Part shown: positions 1-7,774 of the stretch, one piece after another
Numbering within the stretch: the first letter of the stretch is position 1
Layout of the letters: the number at the start of each line of letters is the position of its first letter
Virus record (IMG/VR): IMGVR_UViG_3300047564_004221
Location: 1 to 44,271 of that record
Origin: a virus
Direction: 5' to 3' (one strand)
Length of the DNA stretch: 44,271 nucleotides
Program-made: the position numbers and the translations under genes
Notes under the pieces: model-generated
Told to the model about the DNA's origin: nothing
The model's database searches: none
What the model saw: only the letters and a program-made list of their open reading frames with translations

Positions 1-2
1 GT

Positions 3-698
3 CCTGATATGACTGGCTATGATTACGAGTACCTAAAGCGTACTGCAACTGCAGCTGCTGTTGGTATGGCTGATGAACTTGGACTTCCGCGTCCCAAGAA
101 CATTACTTGTATTAAGCCGTCGGGTACGCTAAGCAAGATTATGGATACTACTGAGGGTGTACACAAGCCGCTAGGCAAGTACATTTTTAATAACGTACAA
201 TTTAGCCGATACGACCCCATTGTTGAAGTATTGCGTGCCGCAAACTACAGTGTAATTAACCACCCTACTGACCCTAGTGGCGTGTTGATTACGTTTCCGG
301 TTGAGTGGACAGATGTGCCGTTCCATAAAGTGAGTGGCAAAGAAGTTAACTTAGACAGTGCTATTGAGCAGTTGGAGAAATATAAACTGATTCAAAATAG
401 TTGGACTCAACAAAATACGTCAGTTACAATCAGCTACGATCCTAGCGAAGTGCCGGATATTATTAGCTGGTTGTTGAATAACTGGGATAGTTATGTTGGC
501 GTTAGTTTTATTTATCGCACCGACCCAACCAAAACTGCCAAAGATCTAGGCTACTTATACTTGCCGCAAGAAGTAGTTGACGAACAAACCTTTAAACAGT
601 ATCAGCAAAGCTTAAAGCCTATTGATATCGATAGTGCTAATAGTTTTGATGAGTTTGTAGATGAAGCCTGTGCAACAGGTGCTTGCCCTATTAAATAA
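3..698 (+). CDS. nrdJ: Class II (adenosylcobalamin-dependent) ribonucleoside-triphosphate reductase, C-terminal part
   Basis: This is the 3' end of a gene that enters from the left edge; the frame is open back to base 3, so the first ATG (base 9) is not the start. The enzyme reduces ribonucleotides to deoxyribonucleotides for phage DNA synthesis. Seen: an IKPSGTLS motif near the start, which is the conserved substrate loop of B12-dependent reductases, followed by an EGVHKPLGKYIF stretch. The last residues are ACATGACPIK, a CxxxxC pair at the extreme C-terminus that matches the redox-active cysteines of monomeric class II enzymes. The catalytic thiyl cysteine and cobalamin-binding parts lie outside the window. 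The class is inferred from these motifs, and a class I or III enzyme seems unlikely. It runs on the + strand, convergent with the structural genes. Confidence 0.9.
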   Translation, partial: PDMTGYDYEYLKRTATAAAVGMADELGLPRPKNITCIKPSGTLSKIMDTTEGVHKPLGKYIFNNVQFSRYDPIVEVLRAANYSVINHPTDPSGVLITFPVEWTDVPFHKVSGKEVNLDSAIEQLEKYKLIQNSWTQQNTSVTISYDPSEVPDIISWLLNNWDSYVGVSFIYRTDPTKTAKDLGYLYLPQEVVDEQTFKQYQQSLKPIDIDSANSFDEFVDEACATGACPIK

Positions 699-700
699 AT

Positions 701-865
701 ATGGAAACCAAAGAACTTACACTAAAATTTGAATTCACGGTTGAAGAAGCTAACATAGTGTTGGCAGGCTTGCAAGAGCTTCCAGCAAAAGTAGCCAATC
801 CACTTACTACAAAAATTCAAAAACAAGCAGCGGAACAGCTTCAGCCGCCTAAAGCTGAAGAGTAA
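701..865 (+). CDS. Small conserved phage protein, 54 aa, unknown function
   Basis: A short gene that begins two bases after the reductase stop and is probably cotranscribed with it. It starts METKELTLKF and continues with a VEEANIVLAGLQELP stretch and a Gln/Lys-rich tail ending in PKAEE. The pattern (a short beta segment, an amphipathic LVLxxLxxLP helix, then a KIQxQAxEQL-like helix) resembles small hypothetical proteins that recur in aquatic phages. No function is assigned. The stop is followed at once by the bidirectional terminator. It is supported by tight spacing, the family-like pattern and the absence of any competing frame. Confidence 0.75.
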   Translation: METKELTLKFEFTVEEANIVLAGLQELPAKVANPLTTKIQKQAAEQLQPPKAEE

Positions 866-866
866 T

Positions 867-904
867 AAAAAAGCCCCTAGATAACAATATCTAGGGGCTT
901 TTTT
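867..904. terminator. Bidirectional rho-independent terminator
   Basis: Arms AAGCCCCTAGATA (871-883) and TATCTAGGGGCTT (888-900) pair perfectly over 13 bp around an ACAA loop. An A-run lies to the left and a T-run to the right, so the stem is followed by a U-tract on either strand. It sits between the convergent reductase operon (+) and the last gene of the late region (-), whose stop overlaps its right edge. Confidence 0.95.
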
Positions 905-1551
905 TATGTTGGCGTGTCTTCGTCGCTATCTTCGTCGTCTATTTCTGTGCTTTCGCCAGGCATTTCAATGTAGCCTTCGTCTAGTTCTTCAAAAATCATT
1001 ACCAGTATATCACGATACGGCTGATCTACTTTGTGTAAATCTAGTAAGTACACGTCTAGATGCCCGTTACGTAATAGCTCAGCGTGATACATAAACTGAC
1101 CAAATGCGTCTAGTTGCTCGCTAATTTGCTCGTTGGCATAGTCTTCGATGGTTTGAGCAGCTGCCATTAGGAGCGGCTTTGCAATCTGCATTTTGGTTAC
1201 GTTGACTAGCTTTAGTGCTTTGCCTTCACGTTCCCGCATAATTTGATTGCGTTTGCTTTTACTCCAAGAATAGCCTCCGTCACCACCCCACAAGTCCCAA
1301 GCAACGCGACCTTTACTAGGATAACCGTCCTGCCCTGCGTAAAACCCTTGTGCTTGTTTGTCCACTTCGTGTCTGCTAAAAAAGCTGTACATGCGTAACA
1401 CAGTACTACCGCTTAGCGGGTCGCGATCTTTTAATTGATTGGCTCTGGCTAAACCAACTAAGGTGCCGCCTGTTTTGCCTTCTTGTTTCCACTTTAGTGC
1501 ACGTTTGGCTGCACTTGCCATTCCGCTAGTTGGTTTATAACTTTTTGCCAT
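904..1551 (-). CDS. Conserved phage protein with RHEVDK and WDLWGGD motifs, unknown function
   Basis: A 215-residue protein and the last gene of the leftward late transcription unit. The N-terminal half (about residues 10-100) contains AAKRALKWKQ, GGTLVGLARA, FFSRHEVDKQ, GYPSKGRVAWDLWGGD and GGYSW. I recognise this as a widespread phage domain seen both as a stand-alone protein and attached to head-maturation or capsid-related proteins; its biochemical role is not known to me. The C-terminal half is helical and ends in a very acidic tail (EIDDEDSDEDTPT). It starts 3 bases after phoH ends, with an AGGTAAA ribosome-binding site inside the phoH end. A small-terminase role cannot be excluded but is unsupported. 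The stop overlaps the terminator. Confidence 0.75.
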   Translation of the reverse strand: MAKSYKPTSGMASAAKRALKWKQEGKTGGTLVGLARANQLKDRDPLSGSTVLRMYSFFSRHEVDKQAQGFYAGQDGYPSKGRVAWDLWGGDGGYSWSKSKRNQIMREREGKALKLVNVTKMQIAKPLLMAAAQTIEDYANEQISEQLDAFGQFMYHAELLRNGHLDVYLLDLHKVDQPYRDILVMIFEELDEGYIEMPGESTEIDDEDSDEDTPT

Positions 1552-1554
1552 AAT

Positions 1555-2238
1555 TTACCTTTTGTATGCTAATATAATTTCCTTACACAGTTTACTGCGT
1601 ACAATATCACTATCCAAAAATCTTACTATTTCTATGCCTTGAATACCTTCTAACCTTTTGGTAGCATCTTCAAGACCACTTTGGTCTATATCGCTTTGAT
1701 CTTGGTCGCCGCTAATTATCATTTTACAGTTTTTACCAATGCGTGACAAGATCATTTTTAGCTCATCCTTTGTGGCGTTTTGTGCTTCGTCCAACAACAC
1801 AATACAATTTTCAAAGGTTTGACCCCGCATAAATCCTAAGGGCTTTGGTTCTATGCTTTTATTTTTAAGTGCGTACTCATAAAATCCTTTGCCTAGTGTA
1901 CGCTGAAATATTTGATCAAATGGATCCAAATACGGAGCGTACTTCTCCTCCAGTGTACCTGGCAAAAATCCTAAACCTCGACCTGTTTCTACATTGGGTC
2001 TGGTTAAGATAATTTTGTCTACTCGTCTGTGAAAAAGTTCACTGGCTGCATAGCTTGCCGCTATAAAGGTTTTACCCGTTCCTGCACTGCCAATACCAAA
2101 AATAATATCATTTTCGTGTATTGCTTGCAAATAGGTTTCTTGGATATAATTTAGTGGTTTAACTTCCTTAAAATTGTTTACAACAAAGTCAGGTTGTTGA
2201 CTTTGCTTACGCGCTTTTTTACCACTGTTTGTTGCCAT
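1555..2238 (-). CDS. phoH: PhoH-like P-loop ATPase
   Basis: A 227-residue PhoH-family protein. It has a Walker A motif GSAGTGKT at residues 50-57, a Walker B-like VLLDEAQN near residue 150, and the family-specific LTRPNVETGRGLGFLPG and ISGDQDQSD segments. PhoH proteins are P-loop ATPases related to helicase domains. They are abundant in phages of aquatic bacteria, and their exact role there (RNA or phosphate-stress related) is unsettled. The first 28 residues are basic and glutamine-rich and probably disordered. The gene follows lysozyme by 34 bases and precedes the RHEVDK-motif gene by 3. No clear Shine-Dalgarno precedes this ATG, but it agrees with the length of short phage PhoH proteins. 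Confidence 0.93.
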   Translation of the reverse strand: MATNSGKKARKQSQQPDFVVNNFKEVKPLNYIQETYLQAIHENDIIFGIGSAGTGKTFIAASYAASELFHRRVDKIILTRPNVETGRGLGFLPGTLEEKYAPYLDPFDQIFQRTLGKGFYEYALKNKSIEPKPLGFMRGQTFENCIVLLDEAQNATKDELKMILSRIGKNCKMIISGDQDQSDIDQSGLEDATKRLEGIQGIEIVRFLDSDIVRSKLCKEIILAYKR

Positions 2239-2272
2239 AGCATATAATTGGTTAGTTAAAAAATCACTAGTT

Positions 2273-2752
2273 TTAAACTAGCATAAGGCTTTCTGCATTG
2301 CGTCTTCTGGTTAATCCGCTCAAGACGCGTCCTGCTGCTTTATTCCATCGCTTTATTTCTTGTTGAGCACCTAGCCAGTCACCTTCATTGACTCGTTTAC
2401 GTAAGGTGCTTATTCTATAATTGCCTAACCCGCAATTATAAGTAAAGCTTATTAATGCCGCTAATTTTCTTGGCGGCTCGTTTAGTATGTCTGGACTTAA
2501 GTTGACCACTCCTAGCGCAAACTTATAACAGTCTCGCTTTAATGCGTAAGTTGCTTGTTCGTGTGTCCAAATAGTTTGTGGAGTTATCCCGCCGGTTGTG
2601 CCGTAGCCTATAGTCCAAGGCTCGGCACCGGTTGCGGGATCCGGGTAGGCGGCGCAGCCGCCATCCGGTAAACGTCTATGGTATCCTTCAAAAGGCTTAA
2701 TCAACAACTCACAACTTAAATCAATAGCTTGTTGAACTATATCAGTAGTCAT
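2273..2752 (-). CDS. Endolysin: GH24 phage lysozyme (muramidase)
   Basis: A 159-residue T4/P21-type lysozyme that cleaves the MurNAc-GlcNAc bond of peptidoglycan at lysis. The catalytic Glu is E22 in KPFEG. It is followed by YPDPATGAEPWTIGYGTT, where D38 and T47 correspond to the other catalytic-site positions of the T4-type E/D/T triad. Family-typical ALISFTYNCGLGNYRIST and GLTRRRNAE segments follow. No signal peptide or signal-anchor is obvious, so release is expected through the adjacent holin. Its ATG overlaps the holin TGA (ATGA), indicating translational coupling. A proline/glycine-rich insert with C33 between the Glu and the TIGYG motif makes the active-site loop a little longer than in T4. 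Confidence 0.95.
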   Translation of the reverse strand: MTTDIVQQAIDLSCELLIKPFEGYHRRLPDGGCAAYPDPATGAEPWTIGYGTTGGITPQTIWTHEQATYALKRDCYKFALGVVNLSPDILNEPPRKLAALISFTYNCGLGNYRISTLRKRVNEGDWLGAQQEIKRWNKAAGRVLSGLTRRRNAESLMLV

Positions 2753-3237
2753 GATTGTTTAATGTACTTTTCAATAGGACGACCTAAGAACCAGAACGTT
2801 AAAATCATCATTAGCATTGCAAAATCATCAGCAGTCCAATAAACTTGTGCAATTTCAACTATTGGCATGCCTGTTTGTATAGCATGACCAACTAGTATAA
2901 GTTTTACTAGTACGTACACTGCAAAAAGTATATAAGTTACTAGTGGTCTTACTAATGCACTAAATGCTGCCACCCAACGATAGCTGGCTTTGCTATCTTC
3001 ACCTTGTTGCTTAAACGCGGCTTCAATAGCTTGTTGCTGAGCAATACCGTGATCTACGTACCTCTCTTCTATTCTATTTTGACCACGCATTTTTTCCAAA
3101 TCTGTTTGGATTTGAAACATTGCAAGTTCGTGCTTACGATCTTCTTTGCGATCAAAAAACTTTAGTACTTCAGGCGCTAGTCTAAATATTCCGCCAAAAA
3201 TACTGCCTAATAATCCCGTTGCTGCAAATTCTAGCAT
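2749..3237 (-). CDS. Putative holin, 3-TM GTA type
   Basis: A 162-residue membrane protein immediately upstream of, and overlapping, the lysozyme start. It has an N-terminal hydrophobic stretch (FAATGLLGSIFGGIF) and a charged, probably coiled middle (about residues 25-85, EDRKHELAMFQIQ). Two strong C-terminal transmembrane segments follow: one around PLVTYILFAVYVLVKLILVG and one around FAMLMMILTFWFLG, ending in RPIEKYIKQS. This arrangement resembles the three-TM holin family described for gene transfer agents. Its partner is the downstream endolysin, which it would release to the cell wall. An AGAGG ribosome-binding site lies 8 bases before the ATG, just downstream of a stem-loop. The call rests on topology and position. 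Confidence 0.75.
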   Translation of the reverse strand: MLEFAATGLLGSIFGGIFRLAPEVLKFFDRKEDRKHELAMFQIQTDLEKMRGQNRIEERYVDHGIAQQQAIEAAFKQQGEDSKASYRWVAAFSALVRPLVTYILFAVYVLVKLILVGHAIQTGMPIVEIAQVYWTADDFAMLMMILTFWFLGRPIEKYIKQS

Positions 3238-3253
3238 ATTGTACCGCCTCTAA

Positions 3254-3276
3254 TAGTACTAACTTAATTAGTACTA
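3254..3276 (-). other. Stem-loop in the holin leader
   Basis: Arms TAGTACTAA and TTAGTACTA form a perfect 9-bp stem around a 5-base loop, directly upstream of the AGAGG ribosome-binding site of the holin gene. There is no U-tract, so it does not look like an intrinsic terminator. It may influence holin translation or mRNA stability. Confidence 0.5.
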
Positions 3277-3279
3277 ATG

Positions 3280-3447
3280 TTAAATTGAATCAAGTTGCTG
3301 CTGTGTTGGTTGTGGATGTGTTGGATGATTCCACTGAGCAATGTAATCACCTTGGCCATCACCATCATTTTGCAAACGAATAACAGTAATAAAATCTACA
3401 GAAGTTAAGTCAGGATAAATTGTCATAACTTTTTCGTATAGTGTCAT
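3280..3447 (-). CDS. Small protein downstream of the C1q-type fibre, 55 aa
   Basis: A short gene of 55 codons starting MTLYEKVMTIYPDL, starting 4 bases after the large fibre gene stop. It contains FITVIRLQNDGDGQGDYIAQW and ends in a histidine/proline/glutamine-rich tail (HPTHPQPTQQQLDSI). The tryptophan followed by a short Pro/Gln-rich tail recalls small proteins encoded next to tail fibres (XkdW-like), which may act in fibre assembly; this is a loose resemblance only. It is supported by tight spacing to the upstream stop, good codon content and the absence of any other gene in this interval. Confidence 0.7.
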   Translation of the reverse strand: MTLYEKVMTIYPDLTSVDFITVIRLQNDGDGQGDYIAQWNHPTHPQPTQQQLDSI

Positions 3448-3451
3448 ATAG

Positions 3452-6388
3452 TTAGGCTCCTACAAAGGCTCCAGAAAAGTAACTAGTTAGTGTAGAGGTA
3501 TTATAAAAAATCTGCGGACTACCTGCACCGCCATTATCAATATACGCATAAACTTCAACGTAGTCGGTTGATCCATTTAAGAATAGAATTGTACTTGCTA
3601 CCACGTGGGTAAAGTCGTTACCATTTATGCGTATCTCATTTCCTCTACATTCCTGGGCACCATTTTTATAAATTTCTACAATGTGTAATCCAGTTGTTGC
3701 GCTATTTAGAGGGTTGAGTCGGAGGGTGGTATTTATTTGATAATATCCCGCTACAGTAGGAGTAAATCGACTATTAGTAAAATTTGCATTAGTATCAAAA
3801 ACTTCTGTGCCAAAAGTTACTTTAGTAAAAGTTGCTGCTGTTATCGTTTGAGTTGCTGCAGACTTTGCTAAAAACTTTGGTTGAACAGTAACTCCTGTAC
3901 CACCATTTGCAACAGGCAGGGTTCCTGTAACGTTTGAAGTTAAAGAAACTGAACTTAAGGTCGCTAAAGTGCCTAGACCTAAAGAGGTGCGAGCACTAGC
4001 AGGTGTTTCTAGTATCCAAGTAGTACCATTGCCAACAATAAAGTTATCTGCTGTTGGCGTTAAAGCAGCTATAGCTGCTAGGTCCGCATCATATGCTTGT
4101 ACATTAGTACCAATTGCTAAACCTAAATTGGTTCTAGCTGTTGCCGCATCTGTAGCTCCTGTGCCACCACTAGCTACTGGAAGAGTACCAGAAACTTCTG
4201 ATGTAAGCGATACTGTACCAGCAGTAAATGCACCAGTACCATTGCCTTTAACTATTCCTGTTAGTGTAGTAGCTCCAGTACCCCCCTGAGCTACAGTTAC
4301 TGTTGCGCCTGTAGTTAGCACAGTTCCAGAATTATCAGGAAGTGTAAGAGTTCTACTAGCGCTTAATGTACCTGGTTGAAGTGTTACGCGTAATGAAGTA
4401 GTTCCACCTGCTCTACCTGCAAGTATAATTCCATCTTGAGTAGAAGTAGCCGTGCCAAATGTTTGACCTGTACCGTTGTAGAAAGTATTAGCACCAGTAA
4501 AAGCATTATTACTACCAACAGCAACAGCGTCTGTAATACCATAACCAGCTAAAGTAGTTGGATTAGTTCCGGCAGTAACTCTGCCTTTAGCGTCTACAGT
4601 TACACTACGATAAGTGCTTGCCGTAACACCGCTGTTTGCTAGCGTGGTAGCAAAACTTCCAGTTCCAGTACCAGTTACATCACCTGTTAATGTAATGGTT
4701 TGATCACCGGTATTAGTACCGCTCACTGTAGCTGCACTACTAACAGTTAAGTTACCACTTAAACTAATGGTTCTGTTAGCATCATTAACGTTTAAGCTTA
4801 GTGTTCTAGCTGCTGTTAAGTTAGCTGAGTTAGTAATACCTAAGTAGTGACTAGGAGTACTGTCGTCGTATAAGAATATATCGCCAAAGTAACCACTTTG
4901 AGTACTGGTGGTAGTGTTACTTAGTGCGTCAGTAATCCCAAAACCACTTAATGTAGTAGGTTTACTAGAAATTGAACTCCACTCTGGAGTTATAGTTACT
5001 TCTGTACCTACTCCTGTTATTCTGCCTTTTACGTCTACTGTAAAAGGTCTTACAGCAGTCGCACTATTATTATAAGTACCTGCTGTCACACCACTATTTG
5101 CTAGTGTGGTAGCAAAACTACCAGTTCCAGTACCAGTTACATCGCCTGTTAAGGTAATAGTTTGATCGCCTGTATTAGTACCGCTCACCGTAGCTGCACT
5201 ACTAACAGTTAAGTTACCGCTTAAACTAATGGTTCTGTCAGCATCATTAATGTTTAAGCTTAGTGTTCTAGCTGCGGTTAAATTAGCTGAGTTAGTAATA
5301 CCTAAATAGTGACTAGGAGTGCTGTCGTCGTATAAGAAAATATCACCAAAGTAGCCACTTTGAGTGCTAGTTGTACTGTTGGATAAAGCGTCTGTAATAC
5401 CATAACCACTTAGTGTAGTAGGATTAGTTCCAGCAGTAACTCTGCCTTTAGCGTCTACAGTAACACTACGATAAGTACTTGCTGTAACACCAGTGTTTGC
5501 TAAGGTAAGTGAAATTGCTGTTGTGCCAGTACCACTTGCGTCACCACTAATAGTAATGCTTTGATTACCAGTTAAGTAGGTATTGGTGTCTAAGGACCAA
5601 GTATCTGCAGCAGTTTTCTTCAAAAATCCGCTAGTACCCGCCAATCCTGCTATAGAAGCCAAGTCTGCATCGTAAGCTTGTACGTTAGTGCCGATTGCTA
5701 AACCTAAGTTGGTTCTAGCGGTTGCTGCGTCTGTAGCACCAGTACCACCATTAACAACTGCCAAAGCAGTACCGGACCAGTTGCTGTTGTTAATAGAACT
5801 TAAGGTTGCTAAAGTGCCTAAACCTAAGGAAGTGCGCGCATTAGCAGGGGTTTCTAGTATCCAAGTAGTACCGTTACCAACAATAAAATTATCTGCAGTG
5901 GGTGCTAGCGCGGCTATGGCTGCTAAAGTTGCGGCATAGGCTTGTACGTTAGTGCCGATAGCTAATCCTAAGTTAGTTCTGGCCGTAGCTGCGTCTGTAG
6001 CATTAGTACCACCATTTGCTAGCGGTAGTGTGCCGGTTACGCCCGTAGTCAAGCTAACATTGGTTACAGTGTTATTACTAGCATTAATAGTTTTATTAGT
6101 TATGGTCTGTGAATCGCTGGTACCTACTACATCGCCTGTGGGTACGCTTTTTTGCACAGCACTACCGTCTACAACACCGCTGGCATTGGACACAACAAAA
6201 CTTGATGCAGCAATTCCTGAAATTGTGTTATTATCTGCGCTAATAGTTTTGTTGGTAAGTGTTTGCGCTTTGTCAACAACAACACCTTCCGACACAATAT
6301 TCCACTTAGAACCGTCAAATCTGTACACAATATTGTTTAGTGTAACTTCTTGATTTGTTGTTGGACTACTAGGAAAATTAATAGCCAT
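3452..6388 (-). CDS. Tail fibre with repeated beta modules and a C1q-like tip
   Basis: A 978-residue structural protein dominated by Gly/Thr/Ala/Asn-rich repeats. The N-terminus (MAINFPSSPTTNQEV, then YRFDGSKWNIV) is a phage-fibre attachment-type motif. Repeats of GGTGATDAATARTNLG, TVDAKGRVTAGTNPTTL and SGTNTGDQTITLTGDVTG follow over residues 30-840. The last about 140 residues (from QPKFLAKSAATQTI) change character: FTPTVAGYYQINTTLRL, VEIYKNGAQE and a final YFSGAFVGA fit a C1q/TNF-like jelly-roll, a trimeric tip likely to bind the host surface. The ATG has a GAGGT ribosome-binding site. About 320 bp of this gene occurs twice here and again in the fibre at 14220-17879. Receptor binding is inferred. 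Confidence 0.88.
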   Translation of the reverse strand: MAINFPSSPTTNQEVTLNNIVYRFDGSKWNIVSEGVVVDKAQTLTNKTISADNNTISGIAASSFVVSNASGVVDGSAVQKSVPTGDVVGTSDSQTITNKTINASNNTVTNVSLTTGVTGTLPLANGGTNATDAATARTNLGLAIGTNVQAYAATLAAIAALAPTADNFIVGNGTTWILETPANARTSLGLGTLATLSSINNSNWSGTALAVVNGGTGATDAATARTNLGLAIGTNVQAYDADLASIAGLAGTSGFLKKTAADTWSLDTNTYLTGNQSITISGDASGTGTTAISLTLANTGVTASTYRSVTVDAKGRVTAGTNPTTLSGYGITDALSNSTTSTQSGYFGDIFLYDDSTPSHYLGITNSANLTAARTLSLNINDADRTISLSGNLTVSSAATVSGTNTGDQTITLTGDVTGTGTGSFATTLANSGVTAGTYNNSATAVRPFTVDVKGRITGVGTEVTITPEWSSISSKPTTLSGFGITDALSNTTTSTQSGYFGDIFLYDDSTPSHYLGITNSANLTAARTLSLNVNDANRTISLSGNLTVSSAATVSGTNTGDQTITLTGDVTGTGTGSFATTLANSGVTASTYRSVTVDAKGRVTAGTNPTTLAGYGITDAVAVGSNNAFTGANTFYNGTGQTFGTATSTQDGIILAGRAGGTTSLRVTLQPGTLSASRTLTLPDNSGTVLTTGATVTVAQGGTGATTLTGIVKGNGTGAFTAGTVSLTSEVSGTLPVASGGTGATDAATARTNLGLAIGTNVQAYDADLAAIAALTPTADNFIVGNGTTWILETPASARTSLGLGTLATLSSVSLTSNVTGTLPVANGGTGVTVQPKFLAKSAATQTITAATFTKVTFGTEVFDTNANFTNSRFTPTVAGYYQINTTLRLNPLNSATTGLHIVEIYKNGAQECRGNEIRINGNDFTHVVASTILFLNGSTDYVEVYAYIDNGGAGSPQIFYNTSTLTSYFSGAFVGA
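4638..4961 (-). repeat. Shared fibre module, copy 1
   Basis: A segment of about 324 bp encoding the STQSGYFGDIFLYDDS ... TISLSGNLTVSSAATV ... GDVTGTGTGSFATTLANSG module. It matches 5100-5422 in the same gene and 15163-15485 in a different fibre gene. Proteins are nearly identical across copies, while the DNA differs at scattered, mainly third-codon positions. Confidence 0.9.
5100..5422 (-). repeat. Shared fibre module, copy 2
   Basis: Second copy of the module at 4638-4961. Over about 140 bp aligned by eye I count roughly ten differences, nearly all silent. One non-silent change turns an Asn codon of copy 1 into Asp. Confidence 0.9.
5529..5755 (-). repeat. Second shared fibre module (GGTGATDAATARTNLG to GDASGTGTT)
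   Basis: About 227 bp encoding GGTGATDAATARTNLGLAIG ... AYDADLASIAGLAGTSGFLKK ... YLTGNQSITISGDASGTG. It is matched by 16257-16483 in the S74 fibre gene with near-identical protein and many silent differences. Shorter copies of its TNLGLAIGTNVQAYDADLA part occur elsewhere in this gene (around 4080-4170 and 5660-6010). Confidence 0.85.
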
Positions 6389-6416
6389 ATTTGTACCTCA
6401 TATAATTCTCCAGTAA

Positions 6417-6441
6417 CTACTGGCCCGAACTGGGCCAGTAG
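6417..6441 (-). other. Intercistronic stem-loop upstream of the C1q fibre
   Basis: Arms CTACTGGCCC and GGGCCAGTAG form a perfect GC-rich 10-bp stem around a 5-base loop, between a 52-codon gene and the fibre start. It has no U-tract on the - strand, so transcript processing, stability or partial attenuation is more likely than full termination. Confidence 0.6.
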
Positions 6442-6443
6442 TG

Positions 6444-6602
6444 TTAATTTGATCTAGTAGGCAATATTAGTGGCTCGTTGCCGGCTTCAACCCACAGTAT
6501 ATACTCTATAAAATCAGGATCTTGTGCGCTTTGACAAGGTGCTACAACTTTAGCGTCGCTATCGCGTACTACAATACCTTCGTCTAATATAATAGTGTAC
6601 AT
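6444..6602 (-). CDS. Small unidentified protein between fibre genes, 52 aa
   Basis: A 52-codon gene starting MYTIILDEGIVVRDSD. Its ATG is at 6602, just after the TAA (6604-6606) of the preceding fibre gene, with one base between. It is acidic and contains a single Cys (VAPCQSAQDPDF) and a YILWVEAGNEPL segment. I do not recognise a family. Its size and its place directly after one fibre and before the next parallel the 55-codon gene at 3280-3447, suggesting small fibre-associated or assembly proteins; this is inference. Confidence 0.65.
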   Translation of the reverse strand: MYTIILDEGIVVRDSDAKVVAPCQSAQDPDFIEYILWVEAGNEPLILPTRSN

Positions 6603-6603
6603 A

Positions 6604-7770
6604 TTAACTATCCGATTCTATATAAACGGAAATAACGTCTATTCCAACAGCGTTAGCCGCAGCGTTGTTAGTTCTCCAAGCTCTATGTGCTAGAAATGTG
6701 GTGCTTAGTGGAAGTTGTGTTCCTGCAGTTGCTGCAGTAATTGTTCCTGATACAGAAATTCCCGTAGCTAAATTTAGTACTCTATAATTTACAGTATCAT
6801 TTCTATTAGTAGGAGAAAATAGCATTAGCTCGTATGCCACAGCATTATTAGCAGCACTATTAGTAGGAAAACTTGTAGCTCCAAGTGTAATAGGAGTTTG
6901 TGCAGCCGAACCACCATAGTACAACAACAATCCTGTGGTATCAGAACTGCAGCCTACACCAATACAGTTTGTTAGTGTAGCAGGGTCCACGTTTGTAGCG
7001 ACGGCTACACTGCTTGTAAGTCCAACAAACATTCTAGCTGTAGCAGTAAATGTAGTATCACTTATGCCGAATCTGCATACATAATAAAAGCCGCCCAACC
7101 CTGCTCCATCTCCGACAGTAAATTGGGCAGCAGGAGAGTAGTGTCCAGCAACGGCACCGGCAGCAGTACTACTTACAAAACCCAATCTCCTAGTTCTAGT
7201 AAATGAATTGGTTGTAGCTACGCTTCTAGCTGTAACCGTTCCTTGAGTAGTTGGAGTATCAAAACCAACAATGGCTGAAGTAGCAGTACCGTTACCTGGA
7301 GGATTCCACCAACCTATTTTATTTAATGCTACTAAAGGTTGTAGTGGAGTATCAAATCCACTAGGTCCTTTCATTTTTAGCATCATTCTGCCGCCAATGT
7401 TTTTTGAGTAAACATTAAGCGTGTTAGCATCAGCATTAGGTGGTTCTGTTGTAATTCCGCGTAGCTTTAACTCACCATCAGGCCCGTCAATCAATAGTGT
7501 ACCTAAATTTGGATCGTATTCTAAGTGATCGCTGAAACCTATTTTACCACCCTGATTAGTACTAAAATTTATGTTGTCAGTAACGATATTAGTTTGATTA
7601 GACTCAATAGGCGTGTTGGAAATTAGCACTTCGTGCCAGTTCGGAGTTCCACCACTAGCAACAAACTTAAACAGTCGGTTGGTGCTAGGATTGTACCACT
7701 CGTCCCCGAGTGCTGGACTCGGGGGAGCGGTAGTAGAACTATAGTGTCGACTATAAGCTCTTGCTGTCAT
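6604..7770 (-). CDS. Short tail fibre / receptor-binding candidate, 388 aa
   Basis: The likely start is the ATG at 7770 (MTARAYSRHYSSTTAPPSP), 4 bases after the upstream gene's stop. The open frame extends 14 codons further but would overlap that gene. Residues 10-40 contain APPSPALGDEWYNPSTNRLFKF, the P-x-LGDxWYNxxxxxLF motif that marks the N-terminal part of many phage fibres. The middle contains LEYDPNLGTLLIDGPDGELKLRG. The C-terminal two thirds (from IGWWNPPGNGTATS) are Ala/Thr/Gly-rich beta structure with FYYVCRFGISD and LLLYYGG, typical of a receptor-binding head. No catalytic motif is seen. It is encoded between two other fibre-type genes in one transcription unit. Confidence 0.75.
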   Translation of the reverse strand: MTARAYSRHYSSTTAPPSPALGDEWYNPSTNRLFKFVASGGTPNWHEVLISNTPIESNQTNIVTDNINFSTNQGGKIGFSDHLEYDPNLGTLLIDGPDGELKLRGITTEPPNADANTLNVYSKNIGGRMMLKMKGPSGFDTPLQPLVALNKIGWWNPPGNGTATSAIVGFDTPTTQGTVTARSVATTNSFTRTRRLGFVSSTAAGAVAGHYSPAAQFTVGDGAGLGGFYYVCRFGISDTTFTATARMFVGLTSSVAVATNVDPATLTNCIGVGCSSDTTGLLLYYGGSAAQTPITLGATSFPTNSAANNAVAYELMLFSPTNRNDTVNYRVLNLATGISVSGTITAATAGTQLPLSTTFLAHRAWRTNNAAANAVGIDVISVYIESDS

Positions 7771-7774
7771 ATTA

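Noticed and set aside
904-1551. Small terminase subunit for the RHEVDK-motif gene
   Set aside because: No helix-turn-helix is evident and the motif set belongs to a different, uncharacterised phage domain; position at the far end from the large terminase gives no support.
2239-3279. Separate lysis promoter near the holin (TTAACA ... TACTAT, or TTGATT ... TAATTA)
   Set aside because: Spacing or hexamers are too far from consensus compared with P1-P3.
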